From Prauserella cavernicola (GTDB lineage Bacteria > Actinomycetota > Actinomycetes > Mycobacteriales > Pseudonocardiaceae), in NCBI RefSeq assembly GCF_016595675.1, contig NZ_JAENJH010000002.1, positions 186,001 through 250,000 on the forward strand: DNA of 64,000 nucleotides, read 5' to 3'. Shown in pieces: positions 38,052 through 45,958 of this stretch; positions within the stretch are counted from its first letter, which is position 1; each line of letters starts with the position of its first letter. The translations under genes were made by a program, and so were the position numbers. Under the pieces are notes generated by a model. The model did no database searches and was not told where the DNA came from. It saw nothing but the letters and a program-made list of their open reading frames with translations.

Positions 38052-39047
38052 ATGGCCACGATCCACGACGTCGCGCGGCTCGCCGGAGTGTCGACGTCGA
38101 CGGTGTCCCGCGTGCTGTCCCGTTCGCGGGCGGTCCATCCCGAGTCCGAAGCGAAGGTCCTCGCCGCGGCCGAGGAGCTGGGCTACCGGCACAACGCCGT
38201 CGCCAGGGCACTGCGCACCAGCCGTTCGCACACCATCGGCATGCTCGTGCCGCAGATCTCCAACCCGTTCTTCCCCGCGCTCGTGGAGGCCGTCGAACGC
38301 CGCCTCGACCGTGAGGGCCTCGTGCTGTTCCTGTGCGACTCGCAGCGGGACGCCGAGGTGGAGGCACGCAGGCTGCTCGCGCTGGTCGACCGCCAGGTGG
38401 ACGGCGTGATCATCACCCCGTTCGACGCCACCGCGAGCGTGGCGGCGGTGCGCGGAGTCCTCGGCCGGCTCCCTGTCATCCAGGCGATCCGGTGCGTCGA
38501 GGGCTCGCTCACCGACTGGGTCGGCGTCGACGACGAGACGGGCTTCCGCCTGCTCGTCGACCACCTGGTGGCGGCGGGCAGGCGCAGGCTGGTGTTCGTG
38601 AGCGCGGCGCCGGAGACGAACTCCTCGGCGCAGCGCAGGCTGGACGCCGTCGACGCGGCACTGCGCGCCCACGGTCTGACGGCGGCGCAGGAGCCGCTGC
38701 TCGGGCGGTTCGAGGTCGACTGGGGCCTCGATGCCGCCGAACGCGTCGACCTGAGCGCCGTCGACGGGATCGTGTGCGGCAACGACGCGATCGCGCTGGG
38801 GATGCTGCGCGGACTGCGCAGGGCGGGCGTGAGCGTGCCGGGGCAGGTGGCGGTCACGGGTTTCGACGACATCAGCTACGCCGAGATCTCCGACCCGCCG
38901 CTGACCACGGTGCGTCAGGAGTGGGACGCACTGGCCGACGCGTGTGTACGACTGCTGCTGCATCCCAGCGACGACGGGCCCCGCTGCGCCGCGATCGCAC
39001 CTACGCTGCAGGTACGCGAGTCCACTCCGAGTCTGGAGGCGACATGA
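38052..39047 (+). CDS. LacI family transcriptional regulator
   Basis: 331 residues. N-terminal LacI DNA-binding helix-turn-helix and hinge MATIHDVARLAGVSTSTVSR and ALRTSRSHTIG, then a periplasmic-binding-like ligand domain (GMLVPQISNPFFPALVEAVE... VDGVIITPFDA... GFDDISYAEISDPPLTTV). Its stop overlaps the M20 gene start as ATGA, so it likely controls its own operon with that hydrolase. Effector unknown. It is divergent from hemB. Confidence 0.9.
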   Translation: MATIHDVARLAGVSTSTVSRVLSRSRAVHPESEAKVLAAAEELGYRHNAVARALRTSRSHTIGMLVPQISNPFFPALVEAVERRLDREGLVLFLCDSQRDAEVEARRLLALVDRQVDGVIITPFDATASVAAVRGVLGRLPVIQAIRCVEGSLTDWVGVDDETGFRLLVDHLVAAGRRRLVFVSAAPETNSSAQRRLDAVDAALRAHGLTAAQEPLLGRFEVDWGLDAAERVDLSAVDGIVCGNDAIALGMLRGLRRAGVSVPGQVAVTGFDDISYAEISDPPLTTVRQEWDALADACVRLLLHPSDDGPRCAAIAPTLQVRESTPSLEAT

Positions 39048-40162
39048 GTGTCGACGTGCACAACCTGACCAGAGAACTCGTGGCGCTCGACACGATCGGG
39101 CACGCCGAGAGCGACGCGCTCGCTGTGGTGGCGCCACTGCTGGAGAAGGCGGGCTTCTCCGTGGAGATCGCCGAGCACGAGCCCGGCAGGGGCACGCTGA
39201 TAGCCGAGTGGCACGCCGGGCTGGACGAGCCGCCGCTGTGCCTGTCCGGCCACGTCGACACGGTGCCGCTGGGTGCGGCACCGTGGCAGCACGACCCGTT
39301 TCACGCCGAACCCGACGGCGACCGCCTGCACGGCAGGGGCACCAGCGACATGAAGGGCGGCGTGGCGGCGATCGTCGCGGCGGCCACGCGGATCGCCACG
39401 TTGAGCCCGCGCAGGGCGGGCCTGCGGCTGGTGCTCACCGCCGCGGAGGAGACCGGTTCGGCAGGCGCCCGGCTGGCCGCCGAACGACTCACCGGCAGGC
39501 CCAGCGGGCCGCTGGTGATCACCGAACCCACCGGAAACGCCGTGTTCAACGGCCACAAGGGCGCGCTGTGGCTCTCGGCGAGGGCCGGCGGTGTCACCGC
39601 GCACGGCTCGATGCCGCACCTCGGCGACAACGCCGTCTACAAGCTGGCGCGCGCGGTCGGCAGGCTGGAGTCCTACGCCTTCGACGCGCGGCCGCACGCC
39701 GTGATGGGAGCGCCGACGCTCAACGTGGGCACGTTCCAGGGCGGGCTCAACACCAACTCGGTGCCCGACAGCGCGGAGGCCACCGTCGACGTGCGCACCG
39801 TCGCGGGGCAGGACCACCGCGAGGTGCTGGCGAGCCTCGCCAGGCGGGCGGGCGACGAGGTGCGGCTGGCGCCGCTGATCGACCTGCCGCCGGTGTGGAC
39901 CGAGCCCGGCGACGAGTGGACCGAGTCGGTGGCGGAGATCGCCCGCGAGATCAGCGGGCACGGCGAGGGACCGCCGAGGGCTGCGAGCTACTTCACCGAC
40001 GCCTCAGTGCTGACGCCCGCGTTCGGCCTGGTGCCCACGGTGATCTGCGGGCCGGGTGAGGCCGAGCAGGCGCACGTGACCGACGAGTGGGTCTCGCTCA
40101 CCAAACTCGCCGATTCGGTGGCGATCCTGGAACGCATCGCCGTCGACTGGTGCGGCACCTGA
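39044..40162 (+). CDS. M20 family metallopeptidase/deacylase
   Basis: 372-residue dinuclear zinc amidohydrolase of the ArgE/DapE/CPG2 group. Metal and catalytic motifs: GHVDTVPLG, GRGTSDMKGGVAAI, AAEETGSAGA (catalytic Glu) and VITEPTGNAVFNGHKG. The dimerisation domain is present (VGTFQGGLNTNSVPD). Substrate could be an acylated amino acid or a peptide. The coupling to a LacI regulator suggests a catabolic role induced by its substrate. Confidence 0.85.
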   Translation: MSVDVHNLTRELVALDTIGHAESDALAVVAPLLEKAGFSVEIAEHEPGRGTLIAEWHAGLDEPPLCLSGHVDTVPLGAAPWQHDPFHAEPDGDRLHGRGTSDMKGGVAAIVAAATRIATLSPRRAGLRLVLTAAEETGSAGARLAAERLTGRPSGPLVITEPTGNAVFNGHKGALWLSARAGGVTAHGSMPHLGDNAVYKLARAVGRLESYAFDARPHAVMGAPTLNVGTFQGGLNTNSVPDSAEATVDVRTVAGQDHREVLASLARRAGDEVRLAPLIDLPPVWTEPGDEWTESVAEIAREISGHGEGPPRAASYFTDASVLTPAFGLVPTVICGPGEAEQAHVTDEWVSLTKLADSVAILERIAVDWCGT

Positions 40163-40175
40163 GCCACCCCCGAAC

Positions 40176-40228
40176 GCGGTGAAGGGCACCTTTACTGCGT
40201 TGAACGCGGTAAAGGTGCCCTTCACTGC
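40176..40228. repeat. Palindromic repeat copy 5, between convergent genes
   Basis: 26-base arms (40176-40201 and 40203-40228) around one G. Two positions differ between arms, and both would be G-U pairs in RNA from the plus strand (A-C in the minus). It lies 13 bases after the M20 stop and 12 bases before the hemD-fusion stop, as a terminator would. Confidence 0.93.
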
Positions 40229-40240
40229 AGCTACCCGTCG

Positions 40241-41773
40241 TCAGGAGCGGCGGGCGCGCTTGGCCTTGCGGGGCGGCGGCAGTGCGCCTTCGGCGCGCAG
40301 CTTGGCCGCGTGGTCGGCGAGCGCGTCGACCAGGTCGATCACGTTCGGCTTCTCCGGCTGCACGTCCACGCGCAGGCCGAACTCCGTCGCCGTCTCGGCC
40401 GTCTTCGGGCCGATGCACGCCACGAGCGTGCGCGCGTGCGGCTTGCCCGCGATGCCCACGAGGTTGCGGACCGTGGAGGACGAGGTGAAGCACACCGCGT
40501 CGAAACCACCGGTCTTGATCATCTCGCGGGTCTCCGCCGGTGGCGGCGCGGCCCGCACGGTGCGGTACGCGGTCACGTCGTCGATCTCCCAGCCGCGGTC
40601 GCGCAGCCCGGCCGACAACGTCTCGGTGGCGATGTCGGCACGCGGCAGCAGCACGCGGTCAACGGGGTCGAGCACGTCGTCGTAGGGCGGGAACTCCGCG
40701 AGCAGGCCCTCGCTCGACTGCTCGCCGGAGGGCACGAGCTCGGGGATGATCCCGAACGAACGCACCTTCTCGGCGGTCGACTCACCGACGCAGGCGATCT
40801 TGACGCCGGAAAACGCGCGGGCGTCGAGACCGAACTCCGCGAACTTCTCCCACACCGCACGCACCGCGTTGGTGGAGGTGAACACGATCCACTGGTAGCG
40901 GCCGTCGACGAGGCCCTTCACCGCGCGCTCCATCTGCGCGGGGCTGCGCGGCGGCTCCACGGAGATGGTCGGCACCTCGTGCGAGGTGGCACCGTGGCTG
41001 CGGAGCCGGTCGGCCATGTCGCCCGCCTGCTCCTTGGTGCGCGGCACCAGGACCTTCCAGCCGTACAGCGCGCGCGACTCCCACCACGAGAGCTTCGAGC
41101 GGTTGCCGACGACGGAGCCGATGCTCACCACGAGCGGGCCCACCAGCTCGCCCGCGTCGGCGGCGAGGGTGGCCAGCGTCGAGTCGACGGTGCGCTGGGT
41201 GTTGATGGTGCCGTTGGAGGTGACGGCCACCGGGGTCTGCGGGGAGAGCCCGTTCTCGACCAGCGCCGAGGCGGCCTCGGCCAGGTGGCTCGACGTCGCG
41301 TGCAGCACGATCGTGCCCGGCGTGCGCGCCAGGCCCGCCCAGTCGACGTCGCTACGGACGTCGACCTCGGTGTGCGCGCCGCCGAGTGCCACGCCCGCAT
41401 AGGCGGGCACGGCGGCACCGGGCGAGACGCCGGGCACCACGTCGAACACGGCGCTCGTGCGCGAGACGGCGTTCACCTCGGCCACGACGGCGGACTGGGT
41501 CAACGGGTCGCCTGCGACGAGCCGGAGCACCAGGCGGCCTGCCTTGGCCTCGTTGGTCAGGTCCTTGGCGACGTCACCGGGTTCGCCGACTGCCGGGCGC
41601 ACCTCCGCGTCGGGCCCGGCGAAAGCCAGCGCACCGGCTGGCACGTCCGGGTCGGTCACCACGAGCTCGGCCTTGGCGAGCAGTTCCTGGGCACGGACCG
41701 TCAGCAGTCCGGCATCGCCGGGGCCCGAGCCCACGAAGGCGACGCGCCCCGTGGTCTTGCGTGCGCGGGTCAT
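40241..41773 (-). CDS. hemD: Fused uroporphyrinogen-III C-methyltransferase / uroporphyrinogen-III synthase
   Basis: 510 residues. The N-terminal half (1-235) looks like a SAM-dependent uroporphyrinogen methyltransferase: VAFVGSGPGDAGLLTVRAQE, RLVAGDPLTQS and VVPGVSPGAAVPAYAGV. The second half (about 240-495) is HemD: GWKVLVPRTKEQAGDMADRL, VFTSTNAVRAVWEKF and FTSSSTVRNLVG. This fusion is usual in actinobacteria (Rv0511 in mycobacteria). In the first domain some catalytic motifs look relaxed (GDPLTQS instead of GDPFVFGRG), so methyltransferase activity is not assured. AGAGGAGAG precedes the ATG. Confidence 0.9.
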   Translation of the reverse strand: MTRARKTTGRVAFVGSGPGDAGLLTVRAQELLAKAELVVTDPDVPAGALAFAGPDAEVRPAVGEPGDVAKDLTNEAKAGRLVLRLVAGDPLTQSAVVAEVNAVSRTSAVFDVVPGVSPGAAVPAYAGVALGGAHTEVDVRSDVDWAGLARTPGTIVLHATSSHLAEAASALVENGLSPQTPVAVTSNGTINTQRTVDSTLATLAADAGELVGPLVVSIGSVVGNRSKLSWWESRALYGWKVLVPRTKEQAGDMADRLRSHGATSHEVPTISVEPPRSPAQMERAVKGLVDGRYQWIVFTSTNAVRAVWEKFAEFGLDARAFSGVKIACVGESTAEKVRSFGIIPELVPSGEQSSEGLLAEFPPYDDVLDPVDRVLLPRADIATETLSAGLRDRGWEIDDVTAYRTVRAAPPPAETREMIKTGGFDAVCFTSSSTVRNLVGIAGKPHARTLVACIGPKTAETATEFGLRVDVQPEKPNVIDLVDALADHAAKLRAEGALPPPRKAKRARRS

Positions 41774-41850
41774 CTACTTCGTCTCTCCTCTTGTCCGGCC
41801 GTCCACCACGAAAGCGGCCGAAAATCGTTCTTCGTGCGTGCTGTTGGAAT

Positions 41851-42801
41851 TCAGCGGGACAGGGCGCCTGCACCGAGGTCGAGCAACTCGGCGGCGAGTG
41901 AGCGGCCGAGCTTGTCCGCTTCGTGCTTCTCGGCGATGGCCGAAGCACGGAGGATCTGGATGGAGTCGCCTTCGACTCCGGTGGCGGCGACGCCGCGCAG
42001 CGAGAGGCGCTCGACGACAGCGCCCTCCGCGTCCAGGTCCTCCACGACATCGGCCAGTGCGCCGACGGGCGCGCTGCAACCGGCTTCGAGCGCGGCCAGC
42101 ATGGCCCGCTCAGCGGCCACCGCGGCCCGGGTCGCTTCATCGTCCACAATGGAGTGAAGCAGGTGTTCGGTGTCCACGTCGTCGACGCGGGTTTCGACAG
42201 CCAGCGCACCCTGTGCGGGTGCGGGCAGCATCTGGAGCGGGTCGATCGTCTCGGTGATCTCACCGACCCTGCCGACCCTGGCGAGGCCGGCGCGCGCGAG
42301 CACGACGGCGTCGAGCTCGCCGGAGGTGACCTTGCCGATCCGGGTGTCGATGTTGCCGCGGATCGGCACCACCTCGAATCCGAGGCCGAGCGCGCGCAAC
42401 TGCGCCATCCGGCGCGGCGACCCGGTTCCGATGACCGAGCCGGAAGGCAATTCCCCCAGGGTGAGCCGGTCGCGGGCGATCAGCGCGTCCCGCGGGTCCT
42501 CGCGCAGCGGCACGGCGGCCAGCGCGATGCCCGGCTCGGGCGCGGTCGGCAGGTCCTTGTACGAGTGCACCGCCACGTCGACCTGCTTGTCGAGCAGTGC
42601 CTCGCGCAGTGCGGAGGTGAAGACACCGACGCCGATCTCGGCGATCGGGGCGCTCGAACGGTCGCCAGGCGTGGAGACCGTGATGATCTCCACGCGCTGA
42701 CCGGCCTCTTCGAGCTTCTTCGCGATGGTCCCGGTCTGCGCCACGGCGAGCTTGCTGCCGCGGGTGCCGATCCGGATAACTCTGTCAGCCACGCTTGTCA
42801 C
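41851..42801 (-). CDS. hemC: Porphobilinogen deaminase
   Basis: Builds hydroxymethylbilane from four porphobilinogens. 316 residues; dipyrromethane cofactor Cys242 in [11 protein letters not shown], substrate-binding [11 protein letters not shown] near 43-53, HSYKDLPT near 79 and GTGSPRR near 125. GTG start overlaps hemA by 17 bases; a second GTG (VADRVIRIG) three codons later is equally possible. Confidence 0.94.
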   Translation of the reverse strand: MTSVADRVIRIGTRGSKLAVAQTGTIAKKLEEAGQRVEIITVSTPGDRSSAPIAEIGVGVFTSALREALLDKQVDVAVHSYKDLPTAPEPGIALAAVPLREDPRDALIARDRLTLGELPSGSVIGTGSPRRMAQLRALGLGFEVVPIRGNIDTRIGKVTSGELDAVVLARAGLARVGRVGEITETIDPLQMLPAPAQGALAVETRVDDVDTEHLLHSIVDDEATRAAVAAERAMLAALEAGCSAPVGALADVVEDLDAEGAVVERLSLRGVAATGVEGDSIQILRASAIAEKHEADKLGRSLAAELLDLGAGALSR

Positions 42802-44116
42802 CGTCGATCTGATCGTGCTTGGCGCCTGCCGAGGGGCTGGACACGACGCTGGGCGCCTGCGGGTCGAGCTCGAACAGCTCGCGCAGCGCGTTGGCGTAGT
42901 CGGTGTCCTGTGTCTCGGCGGCGAGTTGCTTCACGCGCACGGTCGGCGCGTGCAGGAGCTTGTCCACGACCCTGCGGACCGTGCGGCCCAGCTCGTCGCG
43001 GACCGAGTCGTCGAGTTCGGGCAGCCGCTTGTCGAGCCGCAGCAGCTCGGAGTCCACGACCTCGGCGGCACGCTTGCGCAGCGCGGTCACCGTCGGCGTG
43101 ACGGCCGCACTGCGCTGACCGGCCAGGTAGGTGCGCACCTCGTCGAGCACGATGCCCGCGGCCTTCGCGGTCTGCCGATCGGTGGTGCCGCTGCCTGCCT
43201 CGTGCATGCGGCGGCGGACCGTTTCCAGGTCCACCACGGTGACCCCGGCGACCTCGGCCACCTCGGGGTCGACGTCGCGGGGCAGGCCGAGGTCGCAGAT
43301 GACCACGGGTGCGTCCGTGCGCGGCGCGACGTGCTCGGTGCCGAGCACCGCGTCCTTCGCGCCCGTGCACACCATCACCAGCTCGGCCTGCGCGACGGCG
43401 TCGGCCAGCGACGACATCGGCACGGCGCGGGCCGGAACACCCTGCTCGGCCACGGACGCGGCGAGCCGCTCGGCGTTGACGAGGGTGCGGTTGGCCACGG
43501 TGATCTCACCGATGCCCGCCTTGCGCAGCTGCGACGCGGCGAGCGCACCCATCGAGCCCGCGCCGACGATCAGCGCGCGCTGCCCGGCTGGCTCACCAGC
43601 GGCCGCGAGCGCCTCGGACACCACGGAGGCGCCCAGTGCGTCCAGTCCGGTCTCGGTGTGCACCCGCTTGCCGACGCGCAGTGTCGTCTGCACGAGCTCG
43701 TGCAGGACCCGGCCGACGGTCCCCGCCTCGCGGGCCGTGGCGTAGGCGGCCCTGACCTGACCCAGGATCTGCGTCTCGCCGACCACCATCGAGTCGAGGC
43801 CGGATGCGACGGAGAACACGTGCTCCACCGCGGCGCCCGCGTAGTGCACGTAGAAGTTGTCGTAGAGCTCCTGCGCCTCCATGCCGGCCTGGCGGGCCAG
43901 CACGTCGGCGATGTCACCGAGGCCGCCGTGGAACGTCTCGACGACCGCGTAGACCTCGATGCGGTTGCACGTCGAGAGCAGCATGACCTCGGACACGTGC
44001 TCGGTCTGCTGCAGCTCGTGCAGAACCTTGCCCAGCTCGGCGGCGGGCACGGCGGCCCGCTCGAGCGTGGTGAGGTCGGCGGTGCGGTGGGAGAGCCCGA
44101 TCGCGAGGATGCTCAC
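42785..44116 (-). CDS. hemA: Glutamyl-tRNA reductase
   Basis: First committed heme enzyme in the C5 pathway. 443 residues with nucleophile Cys50 in [11 protein letters not shown], substrate-site [23 protein letters not shown] fold [17 protein letters not shown] near 180, and a C-terminal dimerisation helix region. GTG start overlaps the rex stop as GTGA, so HemA output is tied to Rex expression. Confidence 0.95.
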   Translation of the reverse strand: MSILAIGLSHRTADLTTLERAAVPAAELGKVLHELQQTEHVSEVMLLSTCNRIEVYAVVETFHGGLGDIADVLARQAGMEAQELYDNFYVHYAGAAVEHVFSVASGLDSMVVGETQILGQVRAAYATAREAGTVGRVLHELVQTTLRVGKRVHTETGLDALGASVVSEALAAAGEPAGQRALIVGAGSMGALAASQLRKAGIGEITVANRTLVNAERLAASVAEQGVPARAVPMSSLADAVAQAELVMVCTGAKDAVLGTEHVAPRTDAPVVICDLGLPRDVDPEVAEVAGVTVVDLETVRRRMHEAGSGTTDRQTAKAAGIVLDEVRTYLAGQRSAAVTPTVTALRKRAAEVVDSELLRLDKRLPELDDSVRDELGRTVRRVVDKLLHAPTVRVKQLAAETQDTDYANALRELFELDPQAPSVVSSPSAGAKHDQIDGDKRG

Positions 44117-44940
44117 GACGGCACCACCGCCCCGTTACCGGCGACGGCGGGGTCGACGACCTTGCCGTTCAGCTCGTTGTCCGCCCTCCGCGCAACGTGG
44201 AAGGACAGGATCTGCAGTTCCACAGCCAGGTCGACCTTTCGCACCTCGACATGTTCCGGCACTTGCAGCACCACCGGAGCGAAATTCAGGATGCACTGCA
44301 CCCCGCCGGCGACGAGCCGGTCACACACCGTCTGGGCCGCGGCGGGCGGCGTCGCGAGGACTCCGATGGAGATCTGGCGCTCGGCGCACACCTGCGGAAT
44401 GTCGTCGAGGTGTGACACCGGAATGCCGCCCACCGGCACCCCGACCAGATCCGGGTCGATGTCGAAGAGTGCTTCGACCGGAAACCCGCGACCGGGGAAG
44501 CCGCCGTAGTTCGCCAACGCATGTCCGAGGTTACCGATTCCCGCGACGGCGACCTTGTGCTGCCGCGTGAGGCCCAGTGTGCGCTCGATCTGGCCGACGA
44601 GCACGGCCACTTCGTAACCGACGCCACGTGTGCCGTACGAGCCGATGTAGGAGAGGTCCTTGCGCAGCTTGGCGGAGTTCACGCCCGCCGCGGCGGAGAG
44701 TTCCTCGCTGGAGACGGTGGTGGCGCCCTGCTCGGCCATCGCGGAGAGGATCCGCAGGTAGACGGCCAGGCGGGCGACCGCGGCCTCGGGAATCGACTTG
44801 GCTCGCGCCTCCGGGTAGGCGGCGGTCGCGGACACCGCGGGCAACTCGGCGGTCGGCGCGTTGTCGGCGTCCGGCGTGCCGGGCGGCCGGGTGCGCTTGT
44901 GCGCGGCGGCTCCGTTTCGCCGGCCCCGCTGTGCCACCAC
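44113..44940 (-). CDS. rex: Redox-sensing transcriptional repressor Rex
   Basis: 275 residues. Winged helix near 50-110 ([48 protein letters not shown]) then a Rossmann NADH-binding domain with [20 protein letters not shown] around 130-149. Rex releases DNA at high NADH/NAD+. The GTG at 44940 was chosen because AGGAGAG lies seven bases upstream; starting at 45030 would add 30 residues translated from the leader. It heads a rex-hemA-hemC-hemD run, the arrangement known as a Rex-autoregulated operon in Streptomyces. Confidence 0.95.
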   Translation of the reverse strand: MVAQRGRRNGAAAHKRTRPPGTPDADNAPTAELPAVSATAAYPEARAKSIPEAAVARLAVYLRILSAMAEQGATTVSSEELSAAAGVNSAKLRKDLSYIGSYGTRGVGYEVAVLVGQIERTLGLTRQHKVAVAGIGNLGHALANYGGFPGRGFPVEALFDIDPDLVGVPVGGIPVSHLDDIPQVCAERQISIGVLATPPAAAQTVCDRLVAGGVQCILNFAPVVLQVPEHVEVRKVDLAVELQILSFHVARRADNELNGKVVDPAVAGNGAVVPS

Positions 44941-45031
44941 GCTGGCTCTCCTGTCGCCGAGTTCGAGAAGTTGACCCTTGACCTGGCGCGCGCGACGGTG
45001 TTCGATGCCCGGCGCAGCGCTCGGTGGCATT

Positions 45032-45061
45032 ACGGTAGTTCATTTGTGAACGCAGGCACAA
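45032..45061 (-). promoter_or_regulatory. Candidate rex operon promoter
   Basis: Minus strand -35 TTGTGC (45061-45056), 18-base spacer, -10 TACCGT (45037-45032), which fits the TAnnnT pattern. The predicted start near 45025 leaves a leader of about 85 bases. The Rex-type site covers the -35 and much of the spacer. Confidence 0.6.
45044..45061. promoter_or_regulatory. Rex operator at the rex promoter (autoregulation)
   Basis: TTGTGAA-CGCA-GGCACAA: one arm perfect, the other matching TTCACAA at five of seven bases. Its position over the -35 and spacer is where a repressor would block polymerase. It is weaker than the two nuo sites. Confidence 0.7.
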
Positions 45062-45141
45062 AGTGGCTGGTGAGCCCCCTGAAATCGCTGCGGGAACCCC
45101 GTTTCTGACGCTCTGTCAGCATTTTCGCCCTGGATACGGCA

Positions 45142-45182
45142 AAGGCCACCTTGATCGCGTCGAGCGCAACCAAGGTGGCCTT
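45142..45182. repeat. Palindromic repeat copy 6, divergent variant
   Basis: 12-base perfect arms AAGGCCACCTTG (45142-45153) and CAAGGTGGCCTT (45171-45182). It aligns with the other copies along its length, including the outer CACTGC, but G-C and T-A pairs are swapped to C-G and G-C, preserving the stem. It lies 28 bases beyond the fasciclin gene stop and 80 bases upstream of the rex promoter. Confidence 0.8.
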
Positions 45183-45209
45183 CACTGCTGGTGGTGCAGG
45201 TGGGACACG

Positions 45210-45887
45210 TCACATGTTGGCGCCAGGCGTGAGCACCGTGTCGATCACGAAGACCGTGGCGTTCTTGGTCGGGATGTTGCCGCACAGCACCTTGGCGCCG
45301 TTGACGGTCATGTTCTCGCCCTCGCCCTCGATCTTCACGGGGCCGCCCTCGGTGTTGAGGGTCTCGACGTCGCCGGCCTGGCTGAGGCCTTCGGCGTCGT
45401 AGCGCTCACCGAGCACGTGGTACTGCAGGATCGGGGCCAGCTCGTCCGGCTTGCCGGCGAGCTCGTTGAACTTCTCCTCACCGAGCGCGTTGAAGGCGTC
45501 GTCGGCGGGCGCGAAGACGGTGATGGCCTCCTGGCTGTTGAGCGTGTCGACCAGGTCGGTCGCCTCCACCGCGGCGACCAGCTTGGTCAGCAGCGGGTTG
45601 GTGCTCGCGGCCGACGCGACCGGCTCGGGGCCCATCGAGTCGAGGCTGCCGGGCTCGTCACCCTGGGGCAGCTGGTCACACGCCGGACCGAAAACGTCAT
45701 CGTTCGTGGTCACGCCGTCGCCGCCCGCCATGGCCTCGCTGCTGCTCGGCATCTGGCTCGACTGCTGCTGGTCGCCCGAGTCGGCCTGGCCGTTGTCGCC
45801 GCCGTCCTCGCCACCACCGCAGGCAGCCAGCCCGAGGGTCGCGGCAAGTACGAATCCGGCTCCGGCAACGCGTCGCGAGTTCCTCAC
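45210..45887 (-). CDS. Fasciclin-domain lipoprotein
   Basis: 225 residues. Lipoprotein signal VRNSRRVAGAGFVLAATLGL followed by lipobox LAAC, a Gly/Asp/Ser/Gln linker, then one FAS1 domain with NSQEAITVFAPADDAFNAL and YHVLGERYDAEGL and a C-terminal VLTPGANM. It resembles MPT83/MPB70-type surface proteins. GTG at 45887 has GGAG eight bases upstream; a GTG three codons earlier lacks spacing. It lies just downstream of the molybdopterin oxidoreductase gene. Confidence 0.88.
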   Translation of the reverse strand: MRNSRRVAGAGFVLAATLGLAACGGGEDGGDNGQADSGDQQQSSQMPSSSEAMAGGDGVTTNDDVFGPACDQLPQGDEPGSLDSMGPEPVASAASTNPLLTKLVAAVEATDLVDTLNSQEAITVFAPADDAFNALGEEKFNELAGKPDELAPILQYHVLGERYDAEGLSQAGDVETLNTEGGPVKIEGEGENMTVNGAKVLCGNIPTKNATVFVIDTVLTPGANM

Positions 45888-45958
45888 GAAGATCACTCCA
45901 TTCTCGACTGTCTCTGTCGTTGTGGGTGATTCGGAGCCGGTCGGAGGGCGGATTGGTC

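Noticed and set aside
3271-40228. Short recurrent peptide [17 protein letters not shown] read from several palindromes
   Set aside because: It arises because the same palindrome is read in an open frame at each site; there are no ribosome sites, and continuations differ. Only the nuoG copy is in a real gene.
45028-45030. ATG at 45030 as the rex start
   Set aside because: It lies at the predicted transcription start, lacks a ribosome site, and adds 30 residues absent from Rex proteins; the GTG at 44940 has a good ribosome site.
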